Shown here: one piece after another, positions 1 through 5,764 of the stretch
How the letters are laid out: the number at the start of each line of letters is the position of its first letter
Numbering within the stretch: the first letter of the stretch is position 1
DNA from: an uncultured Clostridia bacterium
Lineage (GTDB): Bacteria > Bacillota > Clostridia > Lachnospirales > Lachnospiraceae
NCBI GenBank assembly: GCA_946623485.1
Contig: CAMORF010000086.1
Location: 1 to 8,478, forward strand
Direction of reading: 5' to 3'
Length of the DNA stretch: 8,478 nucleotides
Notes under the pieces: generated by a model
Databases searched by the model: none
What the model saw: the letters and a program-made list of their open reading frames with translations, nothing else
Told to the model about the DNA's origin: nothing
Program-made: the position numbers and the translations under genes

Positions 1-305
1 AGGCTGTTGAGAACAGCCGCGATCTCCCCCGGCTTTTCGATGGCAGGCCCGGAGGTCACCTTCAGGTTCACGCCCATCTCGTTTGCGATAATTCCCGCAA
101 GCGTTGTCTTTCCCAATCCGGGCGGACCATAAAACAAAACATGGTCCAGGGATTCTCCCCGCTTTTTTGCTGCTTCAATATAGATTTTCAGAGACTTCTT
201 CGCCTTCTCCTGTCCGATATACTGATCCAGCATCTGCGGCCGGAGCTTCGGTTCGAGGCGGACATCCTCCTCCGTCTCATCGGTAGTTATGATTCTCTTT
301 GGCAT
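1..305 (-). CDS. ruvB: RuvB Holliday junction branch-migration ATPase, N-terminal part (runs off the left edge)
   Basis: RuvB is the hexameric AAA+ motor that, loaded by RuvA, drives Holliday junction branch migration during recombinational repair. About 101 N-terminal residues are visible. They contain the family N-terminus ([12 protein letters not shown], about residues 21-32) and an intact Walker A P-loop, GPPGLGKTT, at about residues 60-68, followed by the conserved SGPAIEKPG region. The rest, including Walker B and the winged-helix domain, lies outside the window. The ATG at 303-305 begins the family-typical MPKR start. The nearest purine-rich stretch (GGGAGG, about 327-333) is some 21 bases upstream, which is unusually far. 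No alternative in-frame start exists before a stop codon at 315-317. It lies 43 bases downstream of ruvA in the same orientation, the usual ruvAB arrangement. Confidence 0.96.
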   Translation of the reverse strand, partial: MPKRIITTDETEEDVRLEPKLRPQMLDQYIGQEKAKKSLKIYIEAAKKRGESLDHVLFYGPPGLGKTTLAGIIANEMGVNLKVTSGPAIEKPGEIAAVLNS

Positions 306-348
306 ATAAACCCGTCAACTGCGTTTTCCTCCCGCCGGAAAAAAACGG

Positions 349-966
349 TTACAATCCAATGTGCTTCAATGCCTGCTTCAGGATATCCTGGGTCTGCATT
401 CCATCCGTAATCGTGACCCCGCGCACGGCCTTAAGGGCTTCGGAATTCGAATAGCCAAGGGCAGTAAGCGCCTGAACAGCATCATTCAATTCTGCGTCAA
501 TCACGGAAGATGCTGGTTCCGTCCCATCCCCGGAATGTAAGGCTGTTCCCTGGATCGCATCCTCCAGTTTTAATTTATCCTTCAGTTCAAGGATCAGTTT
601 CTTCGCGGTTTTGGCACCGATCCCGGGTGCCTTTGCCAGTGCCTTGTCATCATCAGAAAACACAGCAAACCGCACATCATTCGCGCTCAGCGTTCCAAGA
701 ATCCCAAGCGCGGCCTTCGGCCCGACCCCGGAAACGGAAATCAGTGCCCGATATACATCCAGGTCATCCTGTGACAGGAATCCGTACAGCCGGATCGCAT
801 CCTCTGAGACCGACAGATACGTATAGACCTTAACCTCTGATCCTGCAGGCGGCATGTCTGCGGCATCCCGGATGCTGACCAGGACCTGGAATCCGACCCC
901 GCCGACATCCACAACAACCCGGTCCGGCAAAACAGCTGCCACCTTGCCATGAAGGAATGATATCAT
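349..966 (-). CDS. ruvA: RuvA Holliday junction DNA-binding subunit
   Basis: RuvA binds four-way DNA junctions as a tetramer and recruits RuvB for branch migration. The protein is 205 residues, close to the roughly 200 usual for the family. An N-terminal OB-fold-like domain (about 1-62, beginning MISFLHGKV) is followed by a helix-hairpin-helix domain. Its two hairpins are visible as SGVGPKAA (79-86) and APGIGAKTAKKL (113-124). A polar linker (about 137-155) leads to the C-terminal domain III (about 156-205), which contacts RuvB. The start ATG (964-966) has an AGGA four bases upstream and another AAAGGA further up. ruvB follows after a 43-base gap, so the two are probably cotranscribed. No good promoter was recognised. 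The upstream region is occupied by the structured repeat at 992-1143. No clostridial LexA box (GAAC-N4-GTTC) is present. Confidence 0.97.
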   Translation of the reverse strand: MISFLHGKVAAVLPDRVVVDVGGVGFQVLVSIRDAADMPPAGSEVKVYTYLSVSEDAIRLYGFLSQDDLDVYRALISVSGVGPKAALGILGTLSANDVRFAVFSDDDKALAKAPGIGAKTAKKLILELKDKLKLEDAIQGTALHSGDGTEPASSVIDAELNDAVQALTALGYSNSEALKAVRGVTITDGMQTQDILKQALKHIGL

Positions 967-991
967 AATGTCCTGCCAGTCCTTTCTCAGA

Positions 992-1143
992 ATCTGTTCA
1001 GATGTGATAGGAAACGAATATATTCACTTCCTTTTCGCACCGGCCGCCGGCCGCTAAAAGCGGCCATCTGCCAAAGGCGGCCGGTCGCATCAACTGATAG
1101 GAAACGCATTTATGAAATGCGTTTCCTTTATTTCTGAACAGAT
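992..1143. repeat. Cloverleaf-like nested inverted-repeat element upstream of ruvA
   Basis: Two exact 11-base arms, ATCTGTTCAGA (992-1002) and TCTGAACAGAT (1133-1143), enclose three further hairpins. Hairpin 1 pairs AGGAA (1009-1013) with TTCCT (1028-1032) around the palindrome GAATATATTC. Hairpin 2 pairs ACCGGCCGCC (1039-1048) with GGCGGCCGGT (1076-1085), and has a second stem inside it: GGCCGC (1049-1054) with GCGGCC (1060-1065). Hairpin 3 pairs 12 of 12 bases, 1101-1112 with 1116-1127 counted from the GGAAAC side, with a tiny loop. Hairpins 1 and 3 both start with TGATAGGAAACG (1005-1016 and 1095-1106), so they are diverged copies of one unit. The pairing works on either strand, so this could be a miniature mobile repeat, or a structured RNA in the ruvAB leader or the 3' UTR of the pentose operon. 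It contains no convincing gene. Confidence 0.75.
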
Positions 1144-1146
1144 CAA

Positions 1147-1216
1147 TAACGTCAATGGAGTAACGTCAATGGAATCCATCAATTTGAATCCATCAATTGA
1201 GTCACGTCAATGACAT
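1147..1216. repeat. Degenerate ~14-base tandem array in the ruvA/kinase gap
   Basis: The core TCAAT (ATTGA on the minus strand) starts at 1152, 1166, 1179, 1193 and 1207, a spacing of 14, 13, 14 and 14. The first two units share the 13-mer TAACGTCAATGGA (1147-1159 and 1161-1173). The next two share GAATCCATCAATT (1172-1184 and 1186-1198), and the fifth returns to the CGTCAATG form. It sits between the structured element and the 3' end of the kinase gene. Function is unknown. It could be a decayed tandem duplication or a row of binding sites. With 1217-1288, where nothing was recognised, this completes the 322-base gene-free stretch. Confidence 0.6.
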
Positions 1217-1288
1217 CAGATAACAATGTCTGTCTTTCACAACACCGGATCATCACATCAGCCCTTCATAACGCCGGCTTTCCAGCAT

Positions 1289-2887
1289 TCAGGCCTTCAG
1301 CGTCTCCACTGCCGTCCTCATGATCGCGATATTGTCGCTGTAGCGGGCTGTGAATGTCTCAAACCCTTCGATGTCCTTCGCATCCGGCTCCACCGTCTCG
1401 CTTTCCATATCAGCAAAGATCTTCTGGCCGAGGAAATGCTCCAGTGTCTCACCATCCTCTTTTTCCATGAGGTACAGCGCAAGAATCGCCATGCCCCACG
1501 GGCCGCCTTCTCCGGCTGTTTCCAGGACACTGACCGGCGCATGAACCGCCGCTGCCAGATAACGCTGGGCAACCCCCTTCGTTTTGAACAATCCGCCGTG
1601 CCCCATGATCCGATCCACTGCCATATGCTCATCCTTCAGCAGGATATCAAGCCCAAGCTTGACAGCGCCAAGGGAAGAATACAGATGAGCCCTCATAAAA
1701 TTCGCAAGGGTAAAGTTACTGTCAGGCTGCCGGACGAACATCGGACGCCCTTCATTCAGGTGCGTGATTCCCTCACCGGAATAATAGCCGTAAGACAGCA
1801 GGCCGCCGCAATCCGGATCACCGTTGAGCGAATTCTTGTACAGGAGGGAATACAGCTTTCCGGCATCCATCGGGAATCCGGCAAGCTCTGCAAACTCTCC
1901 GAACAGCTTCACCCACGCGTTCAGGTCAGATGTTCCATTGTTGGCATGGGACATCGCAACCGGATAGCCGGTCGGCGTCGTGACCATATCAATCTCACGA
2001 TACACCTTTGAAAGCGGCTTTTCACATACAAGCATGGCAAAGGTGCTTGTCCCTGCGCTGACATTGCCGGTACGCGGCGCAACGGAATTCGTTGCCACCA
2101 TGCCTGTACCCGCATCTCCCTCCGGCGGCGCCATCGGAATTCCGCACGCCAATCTGCCGGACTCATCCAAAAGCTTTGCGCCTTCCTCGGTCAGCTTCCC
2201 CGCTTCCTGACCTGCAGCCAGCACCTTCGGAAGCACATCCCGCAGTCTCCAGGAATAGCCATCCTTCGCAATCAGCTGATCGAAGCAATCCACCATGCCC
2301 TGATCATAATCCTTCGTTTCGGAATCAATCGGGAAAATCCCGGACGCGTCGCCAATGCCGGTCACCTTTTCGCCGGTCAGCAGATAATGTACATAGGAAT
2401 CCAGTGTTGTCACAAAAGCAACATCCTTCAGATGCTCCTCATGATCCAGCATGCACTGGTACAGGTGCGCAATCGTCCAGCGAAGCGGGATATTGAACCG
2501 GAACTGCTGTGTCAATGCATCCGCCGCCTGCTGCGTGTTGGAATTGCGCCATGTCTGGAACGGAGCAAGCATGTTCCCATCCTTGTCCAGCGCAATATAG
2601 CCGTGCATCATCGCGCTGATGCCAAGCGCGCCAAAGGTCGTGGGCCAGATTCCATACTTCTCCTCCACGCTCCTGCACAGATTCCCATAGCAGGTTCTGA
2701 GGCCTTCCAGGATCTCCTCCCGGGAATAAGTCCAGATCCCGTCAATCAGCGAATTCTCCCAGCCAAAGCTGCCGGTCGCCAGGACGCTGCCTTTCTCATC
2801 CACCAGCACGCCCTTAATATTGGTCGAACCAAATTCGATTCCCAGTGCCGTCTTCCCTGCCTGAATGGCTTCTTTCACATCCAACAT
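1289..2887 (-). CDS. FGGY-family pentulose kinase, probably clostridial-type L-ribulokinase (AraK-like)
   Basis: Predicted to phosphorylate a ketopentose with ATP in the cytoplasm. L-ribulose is the likeliest substrate, because the gene follows araD, whose substrate would be the product. The 532-residue protein shows the FGGY ATPase fold: phosphate-1 loop GIEFGSTNIKG (16-26), sugar-site TWRNSNT (112-118), GDASG (179-183), PPEGDAGTG (254-262) with the candidate catalytic base Asp258, and the glycine-rich adenosine region GHGGLFKTKG (429-438). It resembles the clostridial proteins often annotated as xylulokinase, and the ribulokinase AraK described from Clostridium as a non-orthologous replacement for AraB; that match is from memory. 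I start at ATG 2885-2887, seven bases after GGGAGGAG (2895-2902). A longer in-frame start at 2992 would add 35 basic residues read out of the end of araD. Xylulokinase remains the main alternative. Confidence 0.9.
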   Translation of the reverse strand: MLDVKEAIQAGKTALGIEFGSTNIKGVLVDEKGSVLATGSFGWENSLIDGIWTYSREEILEGLRTCYGNLCRSVEEKYGIWPTTFGALGISAMMHGYIALDKDGNMLAPFQTWRNSNTQQAADALTQQFRFNIPLRWTIAHLYQCMLDHEEHLKDVAFVTTLDSYVHYLLTGEKVTGIGDASGIFPIDSETKDYDQGMVDCFDQLIAKDGYSWRLRDVLPKVLAAGQEAGKLTEEGAKLLDESGRLACGIPMAPPEGDAGTGMVATNSVAPRTGNVSAGTSTFAMLVCEKPLSKVYREIDMVTTPTGYPVAMSHANNGTSDLNAWVKLFGEFAELAGFPMDAGKLYSLLYKNSLNGDPDCGGLLSYGYYSGEGITHLNEGRPMFVRQPDSNFTLANFMRAHLYSSLGAVKLGLDILLKDEHMAVDRIMGHGGLFKTKGVAQRYLAAAVHAPVSVLETAGEGGPWGMAILALYLMEKEDGETLEHFLGQKIFADMESETVEPDAKDIEGFETFTARYSDNIAIMRTAVETLKA

Positions 2888-2894
2888 GATCCTG

Positions 2895-2902
2895 CTCCTC
2901 CC
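2895..2902 (-). promoter_or_regulatory. Ribosome binding site fixing the FGGY kinase start
   Basis: GGGAGGAG on the minus strand lies between the araD stop (2907-2909) and the ATG at 2885-2887, with seven bases of spacing. It decides in favour of the 532-residue product over an extended frame opening inside araD. Confidence 0.8.
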
Positions 2903-2906
2903 GTGC

Positions 2907-3599
2907 TCACTTACCCTGGCCGTAATATGCGTTCGGCCCGTGCTTCCTCTGGAAATGCTTTTCCTTGATGTGATCCGGCGCATTCGGCGCATCCGCCTTG
3001 ATCAGCTTTGTGATGAAATCCATCTTCGCCACTTCCTCAAGGACCTTAGCGTGATAAACCGCCTGGAAGCAATCCTTGCCCCACGCGAACGGTCCATGGT
3101 TACGGCAGATCACGCCCGGCACATAGACCGGATCGAGGCCCTCAAATGCCTCGATGATCACCTTCCCGGTATTCTTCTCGTATCCCTCTTCCACTTCCTC
3201 CGGAGTCAGGTTCCTGGTACAGGGGATATCTCCATAGAAATAATCCGCATGCGTGGTTCCCTTCAGCGGGATGTCACAGCCTGCCTGCGCCCAGCCTACC
3301 GCAAAGGTTGAATGGGTGTGCACGACGCCGCCGATTTCCGGAAACGCCTTGTAAAGCTCCAGATGAGTCGCGGTGTCTGTGGAAGGATTCAGGTCGCCCT
3401 CAACCTTATTGCCCTCGAGATCCATGACCACCATATGCTCCGGCTTCAGTTCCTCATAGGAAACCCCGCTCGGCTTAATGACAAAAAGCCCTTTTTCCCG
3501 GTCAATGCCGCTTACATTCCCCCAGGTAAATGTAACCAGTTCATACTTTGGAAGCTGCAGATTCGCTTTGCAGACATCCTCCTTCAATTGCTCCAGCAT
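2907..3599 (-). CDS. araD: L-ribulose-5-phosphate 4-epimerase (class II aldolase family)
   Basis: Cytoplasmic zinc enzyme interconverting L-ribulose 5-phosphate and D-xylulose 5-phosphate, the last arabinose-specific step before the pentose phosphate pathway. The 230-residue product matches the family (E. coli AraD is 231). Visible features are the phosphate-site segments TWGNVSG (25-31) and KPSG (42-45), Asp75 in STDTATHL, the zinc histidines of HTHS (His94 and His96), Asp119 in TTHADY, the third zinc histidine His168 in RNHGP, and the C-terminal HGPNAYYGQ with the catalytic Tyr226. All appear intact, offset by only a few residues from E. coli. Start ATG 3597-3599 has AAAGGAGG (3608-3615) eight bases upstream. 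The frame stays open to 3743, but that extension is not family-like and contains the promoter. It is first gene of a two-gene operon with the FGGY kinase. Confidence 0.95.
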   Translation of the reverse strand: MLEQLKEDVCKANLQLPKYELVTFTWGNVSGIDREKGLFVIKPSGVSYEELKPEHMVVMDLEGNKVEGDLNPSTDTATHLELYKAFPEIGGVVHTHSTFAVGWAQAGCDIPLKGTTHADYFYGDIPCTRNLTPEEVEEGYEKNTGKVIIEAFEGLDPVYVPGVICRNHGPFAWGKDCFQAVYHAKVLEEVAKMDFITKLIKADAPNAPDHIKEKHFQRKHGPNAYYGQGK

Positions 3600-3669
3600 G
3601 CCGCCTTCCTCCTTTGCACATAATAAAGATACTGCTGTTGTTTCCGTATTCTCTCCGGACGTTCTTGTT

Positions 3670-3698
3670 ATTGTACCAGAGAATCCCGGCAGGTTCAA
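3670..3698 (-). promoter_or_regulatory. Sigma-A-type promoter for araD and the FGGY kinase
   Basis: On the minus strand, TTGAAC (-35, 3693-3698) and TACAAT (-10, 3670-3675) are separated by exactly 17 bases. Each matches its consensus at five or four of six positions. Transcription would start near 3663, giving a leader of about 64 bases. The promoter lies in the 146-base gap between udk and araD, so the pentose unit is probably independent of udk. I found no recognisable AraR or cre operator overlapping it. Confidence 0.7.
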
Positions 3699-3745
3699 TC
3701 TCCTGACCCGCAGTCTGGTGTCCCGTCTCAATGACTTTTGCATGA

Positions 3746-4399
3746 TCAGGCTTCGGATCCATTGCCGCTGCCGGGATGATTGGTCAGATGGAACTGGACA
3801 CGGTTCAGGACCATATCAAGCGCGACCTGATTCCTTCCACCCTCAGGGATAATCACATCAGCGTATTTCTTGGACGGCTCCACAAACGCTTCATGCATCG
3901 GCTTAACCGTTCCCAGGTATTGCGTGATCACACTGTCCAGCGATCTCCCCCGCTCTTTTACGTCACGCAGAATCCTGCGGAGAATCCTGACATCCGCATC
4001 CGCGTCTACAAACAGCTTGATATCCATCAGGTCGCGCAGCTCTTTTTCGTGGAAGATCAGAATTCCCTCTACGATAATCACTCTCGAAGGAGTCACGGTC
4101 TGCGTACGGTCCGTGCGGTCATAGATCGCATAATCATAGACCGGGCAGTCAATCGCCGCGCCGCTTTTGAGCGCTGCCAGATCCCGGATCATCAGCTCCG
4201 TATCAAAGGCAGCAGGGTGATCGTAATTCAGCTTCACCCGCTCTTCATAAGTCAGGTCATGCCGGGCCTTGTAATAGTCATCATGATAAAGCACAGTAAC
4301 TTCATTCCCGAAACGCTCCTCAATCTTTTTGGTAATCGTTGTTTTCCCGCTTCCTGTGCCCCCGGCAATTCCGATGACGATGATATCCTTGCGATCCAT
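3746..4399 (-). CDS. udk: Uridine kinase (uridine/cytidine monophosphokinase)
   Basis: Phosphorylates uridine and cytidine to UMP and CMP in pyrimidine salvage, in the cytoplasm. The 217-residue protein is close to the family length (about 210). The P-loop GGTGSGKTT is at 13-21. The nucleoside-site motif HDDYY is at 39-43, followed by DHP (60-62) and PVYDY (86-90). VEGILIF, carrying the Walker B-like glutamate, is at 110-116. The lid segment RDVKERGRS is at 145-153 and the family signature VEPSKKYAD at 173-181. The start ATG (4397-4399) has AAGGAG (4405-4410) five bases upstream. It is divergent from the ROK kinase gene and has its own promoter. The last ten residues are Gly/Ser/Asn-rich and look like a disordered tail. 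No terminator was seen before the araD promoter, so some read-through is possible. Confidence 0.95.
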   Translation of the reverse strand: MDRKDIIVIGIAGGTGSGKTTITKKIEERFGNEVTVLYHDDYYKARHDLTYEERVKLNYDHPAAFDTELMIRDLAALKSGAAIDCPVYDYAIYDRTDRTQTVTPSRVIIVEGILIFHEKELRDLMDIKLFVDADADVRILRRILRDVKERGRSLDSVITQYLGTVKPMHEAFVEPSKKYADVIIPEGGRNQVALDMVLNRVQFHLTNHPGSGNGSEA

Positions 4400-4480
4400 G
4401 GCTGCTCCTTCCTCCCGCTCACGTCCTGGCTGATCTTCAGGTTCATTGCCGCTTTCGTAAAAAGCTTCGGTAATAAAAAC

Positions 4481-4509
4481 AGTATAACGCAGATTTGTGG
4501 AAGCGTGAA
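4481..4509 (-). promoter_or_regulatory. Promoter for udk
   Basis: On the minus strand, TTCACG (-35, 4504-4509) and TATACT (-10, 4481-4486) are 17 bases apart. The -10 matches consensus at five of six positions and the -35 at four of six. Transcription would start near 4474, with a leader of about 75 bases before the udk ATG. Confidence 0.65.
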
Positions 4510-4520
4510 TCTAAAAACTG

Positions 4521-4529
4521 TGGTATTAT
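4521..4529 (+). promoter_or_regulatory. Extended -10 promoter for the ROK kinase
   Basis: TGGTATTAT carries a TG dinucleotide one base before a TATTAT -10 hexamer. No good -35 stands at the normal distance, which suits an extended -10 promoter. It lies about 12 bases from the udk -35, so the two divergent promoters sit back to back and binding at one could affect the other. Transcription would start near 4536, giving a leader of about 113 bases. Confidence 0.5.
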
Positions 4530-4541
4530 GTAAACAAGTCA

Positions 4542-4599
4542 TGCAAAATGCACCCGCCCCGGAGCCTCAGCCAAGGCGATGCGGGTTTCGTGCTTTGCA
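4542..4599 (+). promoter_or_regulatory. Leader hairpin upstream of the ROK kinase
   Basis: TGCAAA (4542-4547) can pair with TTTGCA (4594-4599), and CCCGC (4553-4557) with GCGGG (4581-4585), with a small GCC/GGC helix inside. It lies in the predicted leader, about 50 bases before the ATG. There is no T-run after it, so it is not a simple terminator. It could stabilise the message or be a regulatory fold. No known riboswitch class was recognised. Confidence 0.4.
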
Positions 4600-4648
4600 G
4601 CAAACCAGATCAATCAAAAACAGTAACTATTCATTACAGGAGGAACAC

Positions 4649-5671
4649 ATGGCTGAAAAGTATAACATCTGTCTGGATATCGGCGGAACAAAAGTGCTTG
4701 GAGCAATCTTTGACAAGAAGGACAAGATCATCTGCCGCTACAAGAAGAAGTCCACGGAAGGCGGAAGCTCATCACAGAATGTCCAGGAAGTCATCATCAG
4801 CGTGGTGGAGGAGCTGCTGTCCTCTTCAGGACTTAAGAAAAACCAGATCAACGCAATCTCTGCGGGTGCCCCCGGCGTCATCGATCAAGGAAAGGGAATC
4901 ATCCTTTTCACCCCAAACCTGCCATTCCGTAATTACGATATCCGGACTCCTCTGGAGGATAAATTCGGCGTCCCCTTCTACATTGGAAATGACGTCAATG
5001 TGGGCGTGCTCGGAGAGTACCGGTACGGGGCAGCGCAAGGATACGACAATGTCGTGGGGTTCTTCGTCGGTACCGGCATGGGCGGCGGCCTGATCCTGAA
5101 CGGATCTCTCTTCACCGGCAGCGGGTTTAAAGGCGCCGAATACGGCCATATGATCCTCGATCCCGAAGGACCACTGTGCGGCTGCGGGCAAAGAGGATGC
5201 CTGGAAGCATTTTCCAGCAAGCAGGGAATCTCCTCTTACATCCGGCAGCAGGTCTCCCGCGGCAGAGAGTCCGAGATGGGACCGCAGGTCGAAAACGGCG
5301 TTTTCCGCAGCAAGTATCTCAAAAAAGCACTCGCGAACCATGATACCGTAACGGAAGAGGCGATCGACCGGGCCTGCCACTATCTCGCAATTGCCACCGG
5401 CAACCTGATCAACACCATCAGCCCCGATGTCGTCATCTACGGCGGCGGAGTCGTGGAAGCCACCGGCGACCTGATCCGGGATAAAGTCCTTACAGAGATA
5501 GACCGCTATTGCATGACATCCATCCGCCCAACCGTCGAACTGAAAACCGCAGCCCTCGGCGATGATTCCAACATCTACGGTTCCCTCGCAATGATCAAAG
5601 ACGCAGAAGCTGATAACAGCGGAAAGAAAAACGAGTCCAAAAAGGATGGAAAGAAAAAAGCCAAGGCCTGA
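4649..5671 (+). CDS. ROK-family sugar kinase, glucokinase-like
   Basis: Predicted to phosphorylate glucose or a related hexose with ATP in the cytoplasm. The 340-residue protein has the ROK layout without an N-terminal helix-turn-helix, so it is an enzyme rather than a NagC/XylR-type repressor. The ATP-site motif DIGGTK is at 10-15, the catalytic-site IGNDVN is at 112-117 with Asp115 as base, and GTGMGGG is at 141-147. The zinc site is His167 (EYGHM) plus the CxCGQxGCxE cluster (Cys177, Cys179, Cys184). A second glycine-rich strand, IYGGGV, is at 263-268. Start ATG 4649-4651 follows AGGAGG (4638-4643) by five bases. The frame is open far upstream, but that part is antisense to udk. The last 20 residues are an unusual lysine-rich tail. 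Substrates other than glucose (fructose, mannose, N-acetyl-sugars) cannot be excluded. Confidence 0.92.
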   Translation: MAEKYNICLDIGGTKVLGAIFDKKDKIICRYKKKSTEGGSSSQNVQEVIISVVEELLSSSGLKKNQINAISAGAPGVIDQGKGIILFTPNLPFRNYDIRTPLEDKFGVPFYIGNDVNVGVLGEYRYGAAQGYDNVVGFFVGTGMGGGLILNGSLFTGSGFKGAEYGHMILDPEGPLCGCGQRGCLEAFSSKQGISSYIRQQVSRGRESEMGPQVENGVFRSKYLKKALANHDTVTEEAIDRACHYLAIATGNLINTISPDVVIYGGGVVEATGDLIRDKVLTEIDRYCMTSIRPTVELKTAALGDDSNIYGSLAMIKDAEADNSGKKNESKKDGKKKAKA

Positions 5672-5702
5672 ATGACAGATAAACCAAGGCCTGAATGGCA
5701 GA
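5661..5702 (+). repeat. 19-base direct repeat across the ROK kinase stop codon
   Basis: CCAAGGCCTGAATGACAGA (5661-5679) recurs at 5684-5702 with one mismatch, a period of 23 bases. The first copy includes the TGA stop (5669-5671). This looks like a recent tandem duplication of the gene's 3' end. Confidence 0.7.
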
Positions 5703-5706
5703 GACC

Positions 5707-5737
5707 AAACCGCCGGGCAAAAGCCCGGCGGTTTTTT
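5707..5737 (+). terminator. Rho-independent terminator after the ROK kinase
   Basis: AAACCGCCGGGC (5707-5718), an AAAA loop and GCCCGGCGGTTT (5723-5734) form a perfect 12-base stem running into a T-tract ending at 5737. It is a strong plus-strand terminator. It lies between convergent genes, and on the minus strand a shorter T-run follows, so it may also stop the binding-protein transcript. Confidence 0.93.
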
Positions 5738-5764
5738 CCGTAAACCATTGATCCTGCATTTCCA

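Noticed and set aside
992..1002. LexA/SOS box ahead of ruvA
   Set aside because: TCTGTTCAGA does not fit the Firmicute GAAC-N4-GTTC box; it is better explained as an arm of the inverted repeat.
1100..1132. Terminator for the araD-kinase transcript
   Set aside because: The 12-base hairpin is followed by a T-rich stretch only on the plus strand, where no gene ends; on the minus strand no T-tract follows.
1226..2011. 261-residue plus-strand open frame
   Set aside because: It is entirely antisense to the kinase and shows no recognisable domain.
2888..2992. 35-residue N-terminal extension of the FGGY kinase
   Set aside because: It is Arg-rich, lies within the araD coding end, has no family resemblance, and a strong ribosome binding site fixes the ATG at 2887.
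3776..4648. Long plus-strand frame continuing upstream of the ROK kinase
   Set aside because: It is antisense to udk and crosses both promoters; the ROK family start and AGGAGG site are at 4649.
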